64,000 nt of DNA from Pollenia angustigena (taxonomy: Eukaryota > Arthropoda > Insecta > Diptera > Polleniidae): positions 63,893,393 through 63,957,392 of the forward strand of contig OV884059.1 of NCBI GenBank assembly GCA_930367215.1. The letters are read 5' to 3'. The notes beneath the pieces were generated by a model that saw nothing but the letters and a program-made list of their open reading frames with translations, did not search any database and was not told the origin of the DNA. Shown piece after piece: positions 24,103 through 34,765 of this stretch (position 1 is the stretch's first letter; every line of letters begins with the position of its first letter). The translations under genes were made by a program, and so were the position numbers.

Positions 24103-25292
24103 ATATGTACATATTTACAAAAGAAGCATTTCCAATAAGCTATATAAGTATTCTTTGCACTCTCTTTTAAAACTTGATATTCGCTCAATAGATTTCAAAT
24201 AAGCAGGTAAGTTATTATAAAGATTACCACCTACATAATCTATACGTTGCTTAGTTCTTTCCAATCGGCACCTTGGTACCCTAAGATTTGATATATTTCT
24301 CGTATAAAAATATGACTGGTTTTGCAAAAAAGGAATTATATGTTCACCTGTTTCATGTAAACTCTTATAAACATACAATATAACCTGGTATTGATATAAG
24401 CCATAAATTGGTAAAATAGTTTTGCTTACATTCTTGTATAATAAAACTGTTGAAAAATTTCTTGGTAAATTGTATACAATTTTTAATGCCTTATTTTGCG
24501 GACATTGTAGAGATTTTTGAACTGTATTATGTTTATTAAATGCATAGACACTGGTCAAGTAATTGAGATGTGATTGTATCAGACCGTTATAAATCATTAA
24601 TTTTGATTTTTCACTTAGTTTATTTTTGAACTTATATAATATGCCAATGGCCGGAGCCATTTTGTTCTTCACCTGATTTATATGTAAATCCCAGCACAGA
24701 TTACTCTGCAACGTAATGCCTAAGTATTTAATCGAATGAGTTTCACTAATTGATGTTCCATCAACACATACAGAAAAGTTGTTATTTAAACTTGCCGAGT
24801 GGGGTCTAAAACGCACCAACTTTGTTTTTTCAGAGTTAAGCAATTAACGATTTAAGCGAGCAAATTCCACTAATAGAGCAGTGTCTCTTTCAATATTTGT
24901 TTTCAGAACCAAATCATACTTAAAAGGGTAAAACATGATATTTGCATCTGCAAACATGAATAATTGACCGGTTAGATTTAAGTTTTTCAAATCATTTATG
25001 TAAATGGAGAATAATAAAGGACCAAGTCCACTTCCTTGCGGTACGCCATAATCTACAGAACCAAAAAAACTTCTATGCTGTCCAATTTGAACAAACTGTT
25101 GCCTGTTCATGAAATAATTTTTAAACAATAATAATTCTCGCCCTTGAATTCCATAACATCCTAACTTTTGCAGCATAATTTCATGATCGATAAGATCAAA
25201 TGCCTTTGAAAAATCAAAAAACATCCCTGCAACTCCAGTAAAACCGTCATCTAAGCCTTTGCAAATATACCTTACAACATTTAATACAGCGC

Positions 25293-26520
25293 ACAGAGGG
25301 ATTTGTCCATACAATGTTTGGCAAAAAATATAAGGAGTGCTCGTAGAATGTTGAAATTTTGCTCTGAGCCTTTGGTTAACTCAATTAAGAAAAATATAAA
25401 GTTTCATCAAAATTCGCCACGCCCTCCACCCACCGCCCATAGAACCCAAAATTTTTTTTTGGCCCAAGTTTTTGAAATTTTGCTCTGAGCCTTTATTTAG
25501 CTGAATTAAATAAAAAATAAAGTTTCATCAAAATTGGCCACACCCTTCACACACCACCCATAGAACCCAAAATTTTTTTTGGCCCAAAGTTTTTGAAATT
25601 TTGCTCTGAGCCTTCATTTAGCTCAATTAAGAAAAATATAAAGTTTAATCAAAATTGGCCACGCCCTCCACCCACCGCCCATAGAACCCAAAATGAAAGC
25701 AGTTAATAAATCCACATTATTATTGCAATTTATAAGTTTCTTGCACAATTCACTATATGAAACACAAAAGGAACCCATTTTAAAAATTAGTTAGGTTTAA
25801 TAGTTTTCTTAAACTTTTTTTGGCAAATATTATTATTTCAAATAATTATATGGTTTTGTTTTTCTTTTTTTGTTATGCACTTTTTCGATATTGCTGTCAA
25901 TCACTTATTAAAAAGTAAAAGTAAAAGCCTAAAAGTATGCAAAACCTTTTACTGTAAATATGCATTCAATTTATTATAAATATTCACAAAAAATACGTGA
26001 GTTTTATCACAAAATTTATAAGTTTGTTCAGCGATCGCAAAAAGTCGCAGAATTTTTTTACATAAAATGAAAGAAAACATTCCAAACTTTAATTAAGTAG
26101 TAGTACCAACACGGAGGTAGACCGAGCTAACTTATTTTTTTTCTAATGAAAACTGCAAATGCTAAATTTTTTGGAGTCATTTTGATTTGCTCAGATCTCT
26201 TAAACTATATATGTAATTTAAATAATTTTTCTTTCCTATTAAATTTAAAATACTATATTTTAATAAGAATGCTCTAAAACTATTCGTAGTTAAACCATAT
26301 TTATTGTATAAACAACTGAAATGTAGTAAAATTTTCATCAGTTTTCGTTGTATAATATTTAGATAACTTTACCACACTCTTTTTTATACAAAATTTAATT
26401 TTTTTCGAAAACAAATCATGGTTTTCTACTAATGAAACACTTCTCTACAGAATTGCATCATAAGATTTCTAAAAAATAACTGTAAAAAAATTGACTTTTT
26501 GCCAAAAAAAAATACCACTG
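25293..26520. mobile_element. hAT-like insertion splitting the LINE reverse transcriptase
   Basis: The left end (A)CAGAGGGATTTG and inverted right end CAGTGGTATTTTTTTTTGGC share CAG.GG.ATTT and, further in, GGCAAAAA. Flanks TACAGCGC (25285-25292) and TGCAGCGT (26521-26528) agree at 6 of 8, allowing one base of uncertainty at the left end. Protein logic supports the junction: the RT reads STQDA on one side and AVLNVVRY on the other, which join smoothly once the insert is removed. It contains three tandem units (25351-25693) and no transposase. Confidence 0.75.
25351..25693. repeat. Three tandem repeats of about 121 bp
   Basis: Units start at 25351, 25472 and 25593 with TTGAAATTTTGCTCTGAGCC and end in CATAGAACCCAAAAT, each containing ATCAAAATT-GCCAC and CACC(A/G)CCCATAG. 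They differ by a few substitutions and short poly-T length changes. Confidence 0.92.
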
Positions 26521-28224
26521 TGCAGCGTCCTGCGTACTAACCACTTTTCTAAATCCAGATTGATATTTGTATAAGAATTTATTATGCTCAAGATAAATCA
26601 ATAGTCTGTCATACAATATTTTTTCAAATATTTTATCTATTGTTGAAAGCACAGCAATCGGCCGATATTTATCCTCAGTAGTTGCATTGACAGCTTTCGG
26701 TATTGGTACTATCTTATGAATTTTTAATTCCCTAGGGTATTCTGAAGTTCTTATAATTTTGTTTAATATTTCAACTAAAATAGGTAAAATAACATTTAAA
26801 CATTCCTTTACCATTTTAACCGTAATGTTATCAAAGCCAGGGCATTTATTTCATATTACTAACATCTTCCATATCTATTTCATTGAGAACAAAACGGCAA
26901 CTTGTTGCAGTAAGTGTTCTTAAGGAATTAATTGAGTCCCCAGGAAAAATATTTATTCGACTTTTAAGTTGTTTTACTATCGAAATAAAGTAATTATTGA
27001 AACAGTCTACTTTTACTTGTTCATTTAATATTAAATTGCCTTGTGAATCATTTAGTTTTACAACACTATTTTTCGATCTACCAAGTACATTGTTTATAAA
27101 TTTCCAACATTTACTCGGATCATTACCAGCTTTCTTCAAGTTATCTGCGTAATAACAATCTCTACATATTTTTATCGCCGATTTTATAACCTAACTTATT
27201 CTCTTCAAAGAAATTTCATTATCACTATTATTACTTGATTTACGTCTTTTCTTTAATAATTTTTGTTTAAAAGAAATTAGTTCTTGAAGATTTTTATTAA
27301 TCCAAGGTGTAAGATCAAAATGTAATGGCTTTTTAGACTTTTTTATTACAGTTGAAACATTAATAGCTGACTCCATGGAAGATATTAATGAATTTGTTAA
27401 ACATGTCACAGGCAATGATGAAAAGTTTGTAGGTAAAATATTTTGTAAATGATTTTTAGCTTTGTCATAATCACAATAAATTTTAGATATCTCAGTGAAC
27501 TTTGCTCTTTTAAAGTTACTCTTCATTCTACAAAATAACATATTATGATCTGACAGAGTACATTCAACAGAATCAACACTAAGCCTTTTTCACAAATTGC
27601 TAAAAACATGATCTATACATGATCTATTTTCCGGTCTTGTGATAAGGTTGTGAACAGAATCACAGTTATAGTTCTGAAAAATTGAAATCAGTTCTCCACA
27701 TGAGGAACTTTTTAAAATATCAATATTAGAGTCACCAACAATTATTAATGGATTTTGAGCTAAATCATGTAACGAATCATCAAGTAAATTTATGAAATTA
27801 ACTTCATTACATTTTTGTGAACGATAATATGACACAACTCTTAGTGGTTTAGATTCAACCTTTATGTTATGTAAAGTAATAGCCAAAATTTCAACAAAAT
27901 TTTCACTTTTACAAATATTAAGACTGTAACTAATATTCTTATTTATATATAAAGATGTACCACCATACCCATCTTCTCTACAACAATGTACATTTGCAAA
28001 ACCAGATATTTCATATATTTGAGTAATTTCTTTTTCAAAAAAAGTTTCCTGAATTGCTATTAAATCCGGCAATTTTGGTAATTGAGACAAAACTGATTTA
28101 AATTTGTTAAATTTATAAATAGATGAAACGCTTATGTTAATACTGAGTATATTTAAAAATTCATTGTTTAAACAATTTATGTACTTTTTAAAGTTTGAAT
28201 AATTACACAGTACAACAGCCAATC

Positions 28225-30064
28225 GGGGGGGTGAGAAATTCCAAGTCAGGGTGATGGTACTAGGTCAGTATAGTAAAACCCTCAAAGGGTTTGGCGTTCG
28301 TATGTGTCAGTTTTTTTTTATGACATTTTAAATTTTTTCCTTATCTTGATGTTTTTTTGTTTAACATAACTCGAGAACCACTTGTCCGATTTTGCTAAAA
28401 CGAACTCAAAAAAATTTAGAATTACAATTTCTTTAATCCGTTCATATAACGTTTTTCTTTATAATCAACAGTTTTGCCGGTAAAAATAAATTTGTGGAGA
28501 ATTATAATTGATAAGTGCAAAAAAATGTTCAAGCCTGGATGTATGCAGCAGATTTTATCACAAACCTGCACTGCAATTTTTGTGACTTTTTTAGAAGAAT
28601 ACACCCACATTCAGTGATGCCAACAGTAGGGGATTTCCCCTTCGGAAAATTTCAACCGTAGGGAAAAGAGGACACAATTTTTTATTTTAGGGCATATTTA
28701 TTTATTTTTTTATTTAATCAATAGATATTAATTATCCTTACTGACTAATAACAATATTGACTTAAAATTAATTAATAACAATATGCATTTTAAAATATAC
28801 TACAAATTTACAGAATAAATGTAGTACATAAAAATTTACGAATAAAGAAAAACAATAAGAAAAATCAACAAATTGTGACATAGAATTAAATTGTCTACAT
28901 AACCTCGAAAAAGGATCAGCAATATCGTAATTTTCTCTAAAAAAAATTTAATAAAAAACAGATTATAATGACGCGTATTTCGACAAGGTATATTAAATTT
29001 AGCAGACTCTTCAGAAAATCACAACAAACATTACCATTAATAAGATTAACCATAAAAGAAACATTTAACATTGTACGACGACTTTTGAGCGATGCTAATT
29101 TTATTAATGCGAGTCTTCTAGCATAGGAAGGAAAGTTTGTCGAGTAACTCCAATGAAGATCACGTAAACAGAATAATAAAAATTGTTTTTGGACCGATTC
29201 AATACGAGAATTGTGAATATTGTAAAATGGAGCCCAAATGATTGACCCATATTCTAAGATTGGTATAACGAGTGATACGTAAAGTTGCTTCGTTATGTAT
29301 GGATCGGTGAATTTTTAACCCAGCGCTTAATAAAGCCAAGAACGCCTCGAGCTTTATTAACAGTTAATGTAATATGAGAAACAAAGTTTAATTTAGGATC
29401 CAGTAAGACGCCAATATCAAGAAACGAATCAACCAACTCCAGTTGATGACCACCAAAAGCATAATTAATAGCAATACAGTTATTTCTATAAAAACGCATG
29501 CTTTTGCATTTCACAAGATTCAGCTCCATCATATTATGATTACACCATAAAAAGAAGTTATTAAGATCCGCTTGAAGATAAAAATGATCCGAAAAAAATC
29601 CCTAGAAAAGGGGAAATCCCCTACTGTTGGCATCACTGAATGTGGGTGTATTCTTTCAAATAACAAACAAAAGTCCGACGATTTTCACCGATCGCTTAAA
29701 AAAAGTCACAAAAATTGCAGTGCAGGTTTGTGATAAAATCTGCTGCATACATCCAGGCTTGAACATTTTTTTGCACTTATCAATTATAATTCTCCACAAA
29801 TTTATTTTTACCGGCAAAACTGTTGATTATAAAGAAAAACGTTATATGGACGGATTAAAGAAATTGTAATTCTAAATTTTTTTGAGTTTGTTTTAGCAAA
29901 ATCGGACAAGTGGTTCTCGAGTTATGTTAAACAAAAAAACATCAAGATAAGGAAAAAATTTAAAATGTCATAAAAAAAACTGACACATACGAACGCCAAA
30001 CCCTTTGAGGGTTTTACTATACTGACCTAGTACCATCAGCCTGACTTGGAATTTCTCACCCCCC
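28225..30064. mobile_element. Foldback element between LINE ORF1 and ORF2
   Basis: Long inverted arms (about 28225-28640 and 29600-30064) start at a G-run followed by TGAGAAATTCCAAGTCAGG and end near the stem TAGGGGATTTCCCC. The arms are nearly identical, except that the left lacks about 46 bp present at about 29656-29701. The two similar short frames at 28422-28610 and 29627-29869 are this arm sequence on opposite strands, not genes. The loop is a fragment of another LINE. No clear target duplication was found outside the G/C runs. Confidence 0.85.
28683..29595 (-). mobile_element. 3' fragment of a second LINE in the foldback loop
   Basis: Minus-strand sequence ending in an A-rich tail (plus-strand T-rich run at about 28683-28716). 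Translation of 29535-28970 gives the end of a reverse transcriptase: LNLVKCKSMRFYR, FGGHQLELVDSFLDIGVLLD, LNFVSHI, ARGVLGFIKRW, then LVIPILEYGSIIWAP, RIESVQKQFLLFCLRDLHW and LASLKSRR, with stops in between. It is 5'-truncated at the arm boundary and differs in sequence from the host LINE, so it is a separate family. Confidence 0.85.
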
Positions 30065-30657
30065 AGACAATAATCCCAAAAATGTTCCATAGTGTTATTA
30101 AAATATTTGTTTACTAACATTTACTGATTATAAATTTTTAAAAGCAAGTATAATTACAAAACATATCAAAACTTTCGTTTAATGAAGGCGACATATATGA
30201 AGCAGCATCTTCTCCATCTGCATCACTAGAGTCCACGGCTTCAACATGTTCAGAATGAATTTGAGATATTCTCTTCCAATGTTTAATAATATTTCATCAA
30301 CTTCATCCTCATTTTGTATTAACTGCTGCCTAGAAATTTCACTTTTTTTGCAAAAAACTTTCCCATTTTTAATAAAAACATATTGATATCCAATAGATTT
30401 TAAGGACTTTGCATGATTAAAGAGATTAATCGTTTCTTTGCTGTTGAAATGGTTAATAAAAACCTTTATTGTTTCTTCTTTATCTTTAAGTTTTGACCTT
30501 GATGTCATAAATTTGTCTTTTTGGACTTTTGAAGCAAACTTGACAACCATAGTTTTCTTATCATTGTTTTTATTTTTAAAAAAATACGCATCATCAACAG
30601 CACTGTTTTCTAATGGCACCCCAATATCTTTAGAAATGTTGACCACAGCTTCTAAAG

Positions 30658-30861
30658 CAGTGATAAGCAAGCCCCGAACTAAGAAAGCCCCGAACGCACG
30701 CACACAAGGATATTATGTGCTTGTGTGCGGTCGCAGAGACCGATGATAGTCTGATGTTTTGAAACGAACAAATTTGTAATATACATGTGAATTGCCGACC
30801 GTGTCTGTGTGAAAAATACGATTATTGACTGGCTCGCGAGTCTATGGAGTGGTTATCACTG
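30658..30861. mobile_element. 204-bp hAT MITE inside LINE ORF1
   Basis: Perfect 8-bp target duplication TTCTAAAG (30650-30657 and 30862-30869) and matching TIRs CAGTGATAA / TTATCACTG. It splits the ORF1 frame between KVGENISALE and LEAVVNI, where the duplicated residues lie. The body is richer in G and C (CGCACGCACACAAG, GACCGTGTCTGTGTG) than the LINE around it. Confidence 0.95.
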
Positions 30862-31338
30862 TTCTAAAGCACTAATATTTTCACCTACTTTTAATCCAGT
30901 AATAATACAGTCATTTTTGATGCGATGTTCATTTAAAATTTTCACAGACGATTTTAACGCTTTAATTTCAGTTTTTAGTTTTTTGTTTTCCTTTTCAATT
31001 TCGTTTATTTTCTTTTTGTTTTCCGCAAAATCTTTAAACACTTCATCAAATTTAGCTGACATAAATTGGATAGACTCAGTCAGCTGATCTAATTTTTTCA
31101 AGTTTTTCAAGTTTTTTTAATTCTTTCTTAATAGTGCTTAATTCTTCTTTAATATCTTCACCTCCTTCTTTACAGAATTGACATTTAAAAAGTTAATTTT
31201 CGTTGTTTAAAAATCTCTCAAATTCTCTCCTACTCAAACTAGAACATTGAGAGTGAAAGCTTTTCATACACTTGTCGCATTGTATGTAATCATCAGTCTC
31301 TTCTGTGATATCATTTTCACATTTATTACAATACAATA

Positions 31339-31675
31339 GCCCAATTCACAATCTTGTGCAAATGGTCTTGCATCGTAGCATTTGCAAAATGGTATAGTAA
31401 ATACTGTAGTATACTTTTGATTGGCTTGGTTCACAGAGTGTTAGCTGTCGATTTACAATCAAGTGTTGCAAAAGTCGAGTAAATATTAACTATTGGTTTT
31501 AGGCGTTGCATATTTGCAAAAGAGTAGCAAGTGCATTGCTGTATATTTTGTTGGTGTAGAGTAAAAATATACTATACCATTTTGCAAATGCTCCCAAAAG
31601 TATGCTACATTATTTACTATACCATTTTGCAAATGCTACGATGCAAGACCATTTGCACAAGATTGTGAATTGAGC
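31339..31675. mobile_element. TA-flanked MITE with about 75-bp TIRs in the ORF1 finger
   Basis: The ends GCCCAATTCACAATCTTGTG and, inverted, GCTCAATTCACAATCTTGTG continue as inverted repeats through TTTGCAAAATGGTATAGTAA. TA flanks both ends (31337-31338 and 31676-31677). Removing the insert with one TA rejoins NKN to LLYCNKCE in frame, which confirms the boundaries. Confidence 0.95.
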
Positions 31676-31890
31676 TAATATATTTTTATTTGCAATACTG
31701 CGACGACTTGTTTTTTTAGGCATAATTTTATGTTTTTCTAGTGTCTTAAACTTTGGTTTGTTTGTTTTTAAAATTTTATTATTTAATACAAAGTATTTAT
31801 TAATATTGGTATTTTATTATTTTATAAGAACACTTTTAACACCGGTAAAAACACGTCTTGTTGCTTTAAGGGTTGTAGGGACATTTTTTT

Positions 31891-32925
31891 TTGGCTGTAG
31901 GGAAAAGGGGAATTTTGTTTTAGACCCGTAGGGGTTTTTTTAAATTTATACTGGCATAACTGATTATAACTGAACTTGGTAAAATTGACCGTATGTCAAA
32001 TGCGTGGTTCCTTAAATGAACAAAGAGTCACAAAATTCGTTAATTAAGATTGAAAAACTTTTAAAACTATTTTCTTCAATATTCTTTTTTCAATTTAAGG
32101 ACCACTCATCTTTACCAGAATAACTCTTATAAAGATTGCCGTTACTATGCAAAAGTGAATTAAATTTTGTAATATATGGAGTTTATCAAAGCAGAATTGA
32201 TATATGATAATTTTAGCACATTTTCTCCCCCTCGCACTTTTGTATCAGAGAAGAATTATATTGTTATTTGTTGTTAAAATCAATGGGTAATTATAAAAAG
32301 TATCCACTTCATTAATCGTCCTTCGAATAATCGAGGAACTTTTCGTCATTATTTCATTGAATAATTAAAGAAGCCAATTTCGAATAACGAATAACTCTAA
32401 AAGTTTGTAACAATTATTTGATTTAAATAAATTTCCCTAGAGGAAAGCAAACTGACATCAAAGTAGTCTCGTGATACGTTATTTGATGGTATCACTTTGA
32501 CCTATCACTTTTACATGGGGTAATCATTATTAAGTATAAGTTACTTTAATGATTGCCCTAAGAATTATGTCAATAAGACAAGTCCTAGTAGCACTAAATT
32601 CAAGAATTAAGTTATAGAGAAGTTAAAAAAAAAATTTCACATCCCCCGTTGAATACTATATCTATTACAACATAAAGCTTAATAAAACAGACATTAATAA
32701 AAATTAATTATTATATTTATTTGATTTTTTTATACTAATTCGATACTTTTTCTATCTTTTTGTTCTTCATATTATATAAATAAAATGAAAAACAAGAGGC
32801 TTAAAAAGTTTAAAATTTAAAAAAAAAAGTTTGAGCATTTAAATTTTGCCTAGTTTCTTCAAGAACGGTAAGTCAAAAGCGGCACTTTTAAACGCACATC
32901 GCAAGATCACAAAAAAAACACTTCA
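31891..32925. other. AT-rich spacer; a segment repeated at 35.08 kb
   Basis: ATAACTGAACTTGGTAAAAT (about 31975) recurs as ATAACTGAACTTGGTGAAAT at about 35084. Near 31890, CTGTAGGGAAAAGGGG resembles the edge of the foldback loop at about 28655. No gene was recognised. Confidence 0.4.
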
Positions 32926-32929
32926 GTGA

Positions 32930-34022
32930 GATTTTAATGTAAAATAAAAAAAAGTGTAGTTTGGATACCAAAAGCAACAAAGCTTCGCGACTCAAAGCGA
33001 CTTATTGTTACTGGTGTAGTCAATATAGCTATTAAGGTCCGGCAAATACTGAGCATTGAGTACTATTTAGATGTAAGCACTAAAATCGTTGCTTAAGTTC
33101 AAGTAGATTAGTAGCTAGAATAAAGAGCGACAACCCACCTTTTAGCAAAAATAAAAGCTGAAAACGGCTGCAGATTGCAAAGGAGTAAGAAAAATTCAGG
33201 TTTAAAAATTCAATGCGTGTAACATGCTTAGATCTGATAAAAATTACGAGATTAGAGCTAGTCGGACGGCAGTAAAGATGGTTGGCGTAAAAGAGCGGAA
33301 TAATTCCAAATATTAAAATTTTGATGATCTCATAACTGACTTGAAATTGTTTTCGCGGGCACCAGCCTCGAGCACTCCACTAATTTAGAAGGAAAATGTG
33401 TTCCAAGTACTACATAACCATAATTGAAGACCTGTAGATTCCAAGATTAGCCATATTCGGCTTAGAACCACGACAGGGTGATATCATTATGCAGGACAAC
33501 GATCTTAAGCATACTTCAGGAATAGCTAAAAGTTAGTTTGAAGACAATAAAAATTCAAAAATAAATTTACCTAGTTAGTCGCCAGAGTTGCACCCAATTG
33601 GTCCGTTCCAAAACGCAAAATTTTTTTGCTCAGAGGAACCCGCCTAACACTGCATATAAGCTTTGGGAGCTTGCCCTTAAAGCTTTGAAAAATAAAGCCG
33701 AAAATGCTATAAGCTTTTGTAAAAGTATGTTAAAAATGATTAAGGTAGCTTAAAAGAGCAAAGGAACAACACACCAAATGCAAGGACCCAAATGCAACAA
33801 TAATCTCTAACAGCGGTCATAATTGTTCACACTCATAACTTAATACTAATACCGTGTTAAATATTATGAACACATATTTTTTGGAAAGATTTTTATTTTT
33901 AAGTTCTTTAAATGTTCTACATTTCATATCGTTAGAAAAAATTAAATAACTATAAATTAAACAAAAATTTATAGCCTTTTTGCCAATAACACTAATTTTG
34001 TGAACAATTTTGTCCCTAACTG
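32930..34022 (+). pseudogene. Tc1-like transposase pseudogene with right terminal repeat
   Basis: Forward frames give scattered pieces in Tc1 order: KVRQILSIEYYLDVSTK (helix-turn-helix), RLQIAKE, then near 33490 IIMQDNDLKHTSGIAKS, FEDNK, INLP and SPELHPIG, matching the Tc1 block QDNDPKHTS...SPDLNPIE. It carries many stops and frameshifts. The right end GTCCCTAACTG at 34012-34022, followed by TA, together with TGTGAACAATTTT, is a typical Tc1 terminus. No matching left end was found, so the left border is open. Confidence 0.8.
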
Positions 34023-34039
34023 TATATTACACTGCTTTA

Positions 34040-34765
34040 CAAATTTTAAGTTTGGAAAAGTACCAAGAACGCCACATGCCTAGATAAGTTAATTGGGATC
34101 TCCTGAACACCTCCAACCAGAAACTCCGATCGAAATACATGGCATATCGCTGGAAAGTTAATTGAATGCCTTTTCCGTCGATATGCTGAAAATTTCTATC
34201 TGATAAGAAATGGCTGAGAAATGGCACCTCATCTCATATAAAATTCCGTTTTTAAATATGCGTTAAAATACGTTAAAACTGATGGATTTAAAAAAAAAAC
34301 GGAATTTTATATGAGATGAAAATATTGTCGTTTCACAAAATCCTTAATAAAAACTTTATTTTTCATCCGATTTTTTTTTCAAATTACGCTTAAAATGTTG
34401 GTAATTGAATATACTATTTGGTTAAAAAATAAAACATTCCAGACTTTTAATATAACGTAGAAAAAAAACGAAATAAATATGAAAAATTTTGAAAAAAACG
34501 TAAAAAATAGGCAAATTTTGAACTTTTGAAATTTTGAAATTTTTGAAGGCATTCAATTAACTTTCCAACGATATGCAATTTTTTTCGATTGGACTTTTTG
34601 GTTGGGCTCCACAAGGGTTTGAGTGGGACCATACACCGAAAAACACAAAAGTACCGTTATCTAAAAAACTGTACTTAGGAAAAAAAAATTACAGCGTTTT
34701 TCGTGTTCATGAGGTCTCAATTAACTTATCTAGACATGTGGAGTTCTTGGTATTTTTTGGCTGTA
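34040..34765. repeat. Nested imperfect palindrome
   Basis: Outer arms: 34055-34165 (CCAAGAACGCCACATGCCTAG ... AGATAAGTTAATT ... GAAAGTTAATTGAATGCC) recur inverted and diverged at 34552-34760. Inner hairpin: CATCTCATATAAAATTCCG at 34230 is exactly inverted ending at 34318. This looks like a foldback-type element, possibly with a short MITE at its centre. Confidence 0.65.

Larger units (their letters stand above)
24115..28222 (-). pseudogene. LINE ORF2 pseudogene: endonuclease and reverse transcriptase
   Basis: Read 28222 to 24115. The apurinic-type endonuclease (28222-27590) shows ILSINISV, IAIQETFF, GYGGTSLYI, VGDSNIDIL and finally CIDHVFSN. A linker follows (27541-26846). The RT then begins with PIAVLSTIDKIFEKILYDRL and YKYQSGFRK.VSTQDA, is cut by the hAT insertion at 25293-26520, and resumes with AVLNVVRYICKGLDDG, DFSKAFDLIDHEI, GVPQGSGLGPLLF and FADANIMF. 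The RT box should read [YF]ADD; here the second catalytic aspartate is replaced (FADA), so the enzyme is dead apart from its frameshifts. The C-terminus (24843-24115) keeps YLGITLQSNL...H and LTSVYAFNKH. Frame breaks occur near 27560, 27160, 26830 and 24843. Confidence 0.9.
30179..31723 (-). pseudogene. LINE ORF1 pseudogene: PHD-type finger, coiled coil, FP-like domain
   Basis: The ATG at 31723 opens MPKKTSRRSIANKN; after the 31339-31675 insertion it continues into a cysteine-histidine module (about 31335-31150) spaced C-x2-C-x12-C-x2-C-x4-H-x2-C...C-x2-C, the layout of a PHD finger, with a stop inside. A lysine/glutamate-rich coiled coil follows (31110-30900, IEKENKKLKTEIKALK), ending in CIITGLKVGEN. 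After the 30658-30861 MITE it resumes as EAVVNISKDIGV, VDDAYFFKN, MVVKFASKVQKDKFM, SIGYQYVFIKNGKVFCKK, the pattern of the FP-type domain common in insect LINE ORF1 proteins. It presumably bound nucleic acid as the ORF1 protein. Confidence 0.75.
22930..31890 (-). mobile_element. Old full-length-like LINE (minus), riddled with later insertions
   Basis: The 3' end is the T-rich run at about 22930-22960 (an A-tail on minus). ORF2 spans 28222 to 24115 and ORF1 31723 to about 30179; the 5' UTR reaches roughly 31890. Five insertions account for about half of the span: 23149-24102, 25293-26520, 28225-30064, 30658-30861 and 31339-31675. Subtracting them leaves about 4.4 kb, a normal size for a two-ORF LINE. 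An ORF1 with a PHD-type finger and an endonuclease ending in CIDHVFSN suggest the CR1/L2/Kiri side of the jockey group; the exact clade is not certain. Confidence 0.8.

Noticed and set aside
28422..29869. Two nearly identical 60-80 codon frames on opposite strands
   Set aside because: They are the two inverted arms of one foldback element; identity reflects DNA symmetry.
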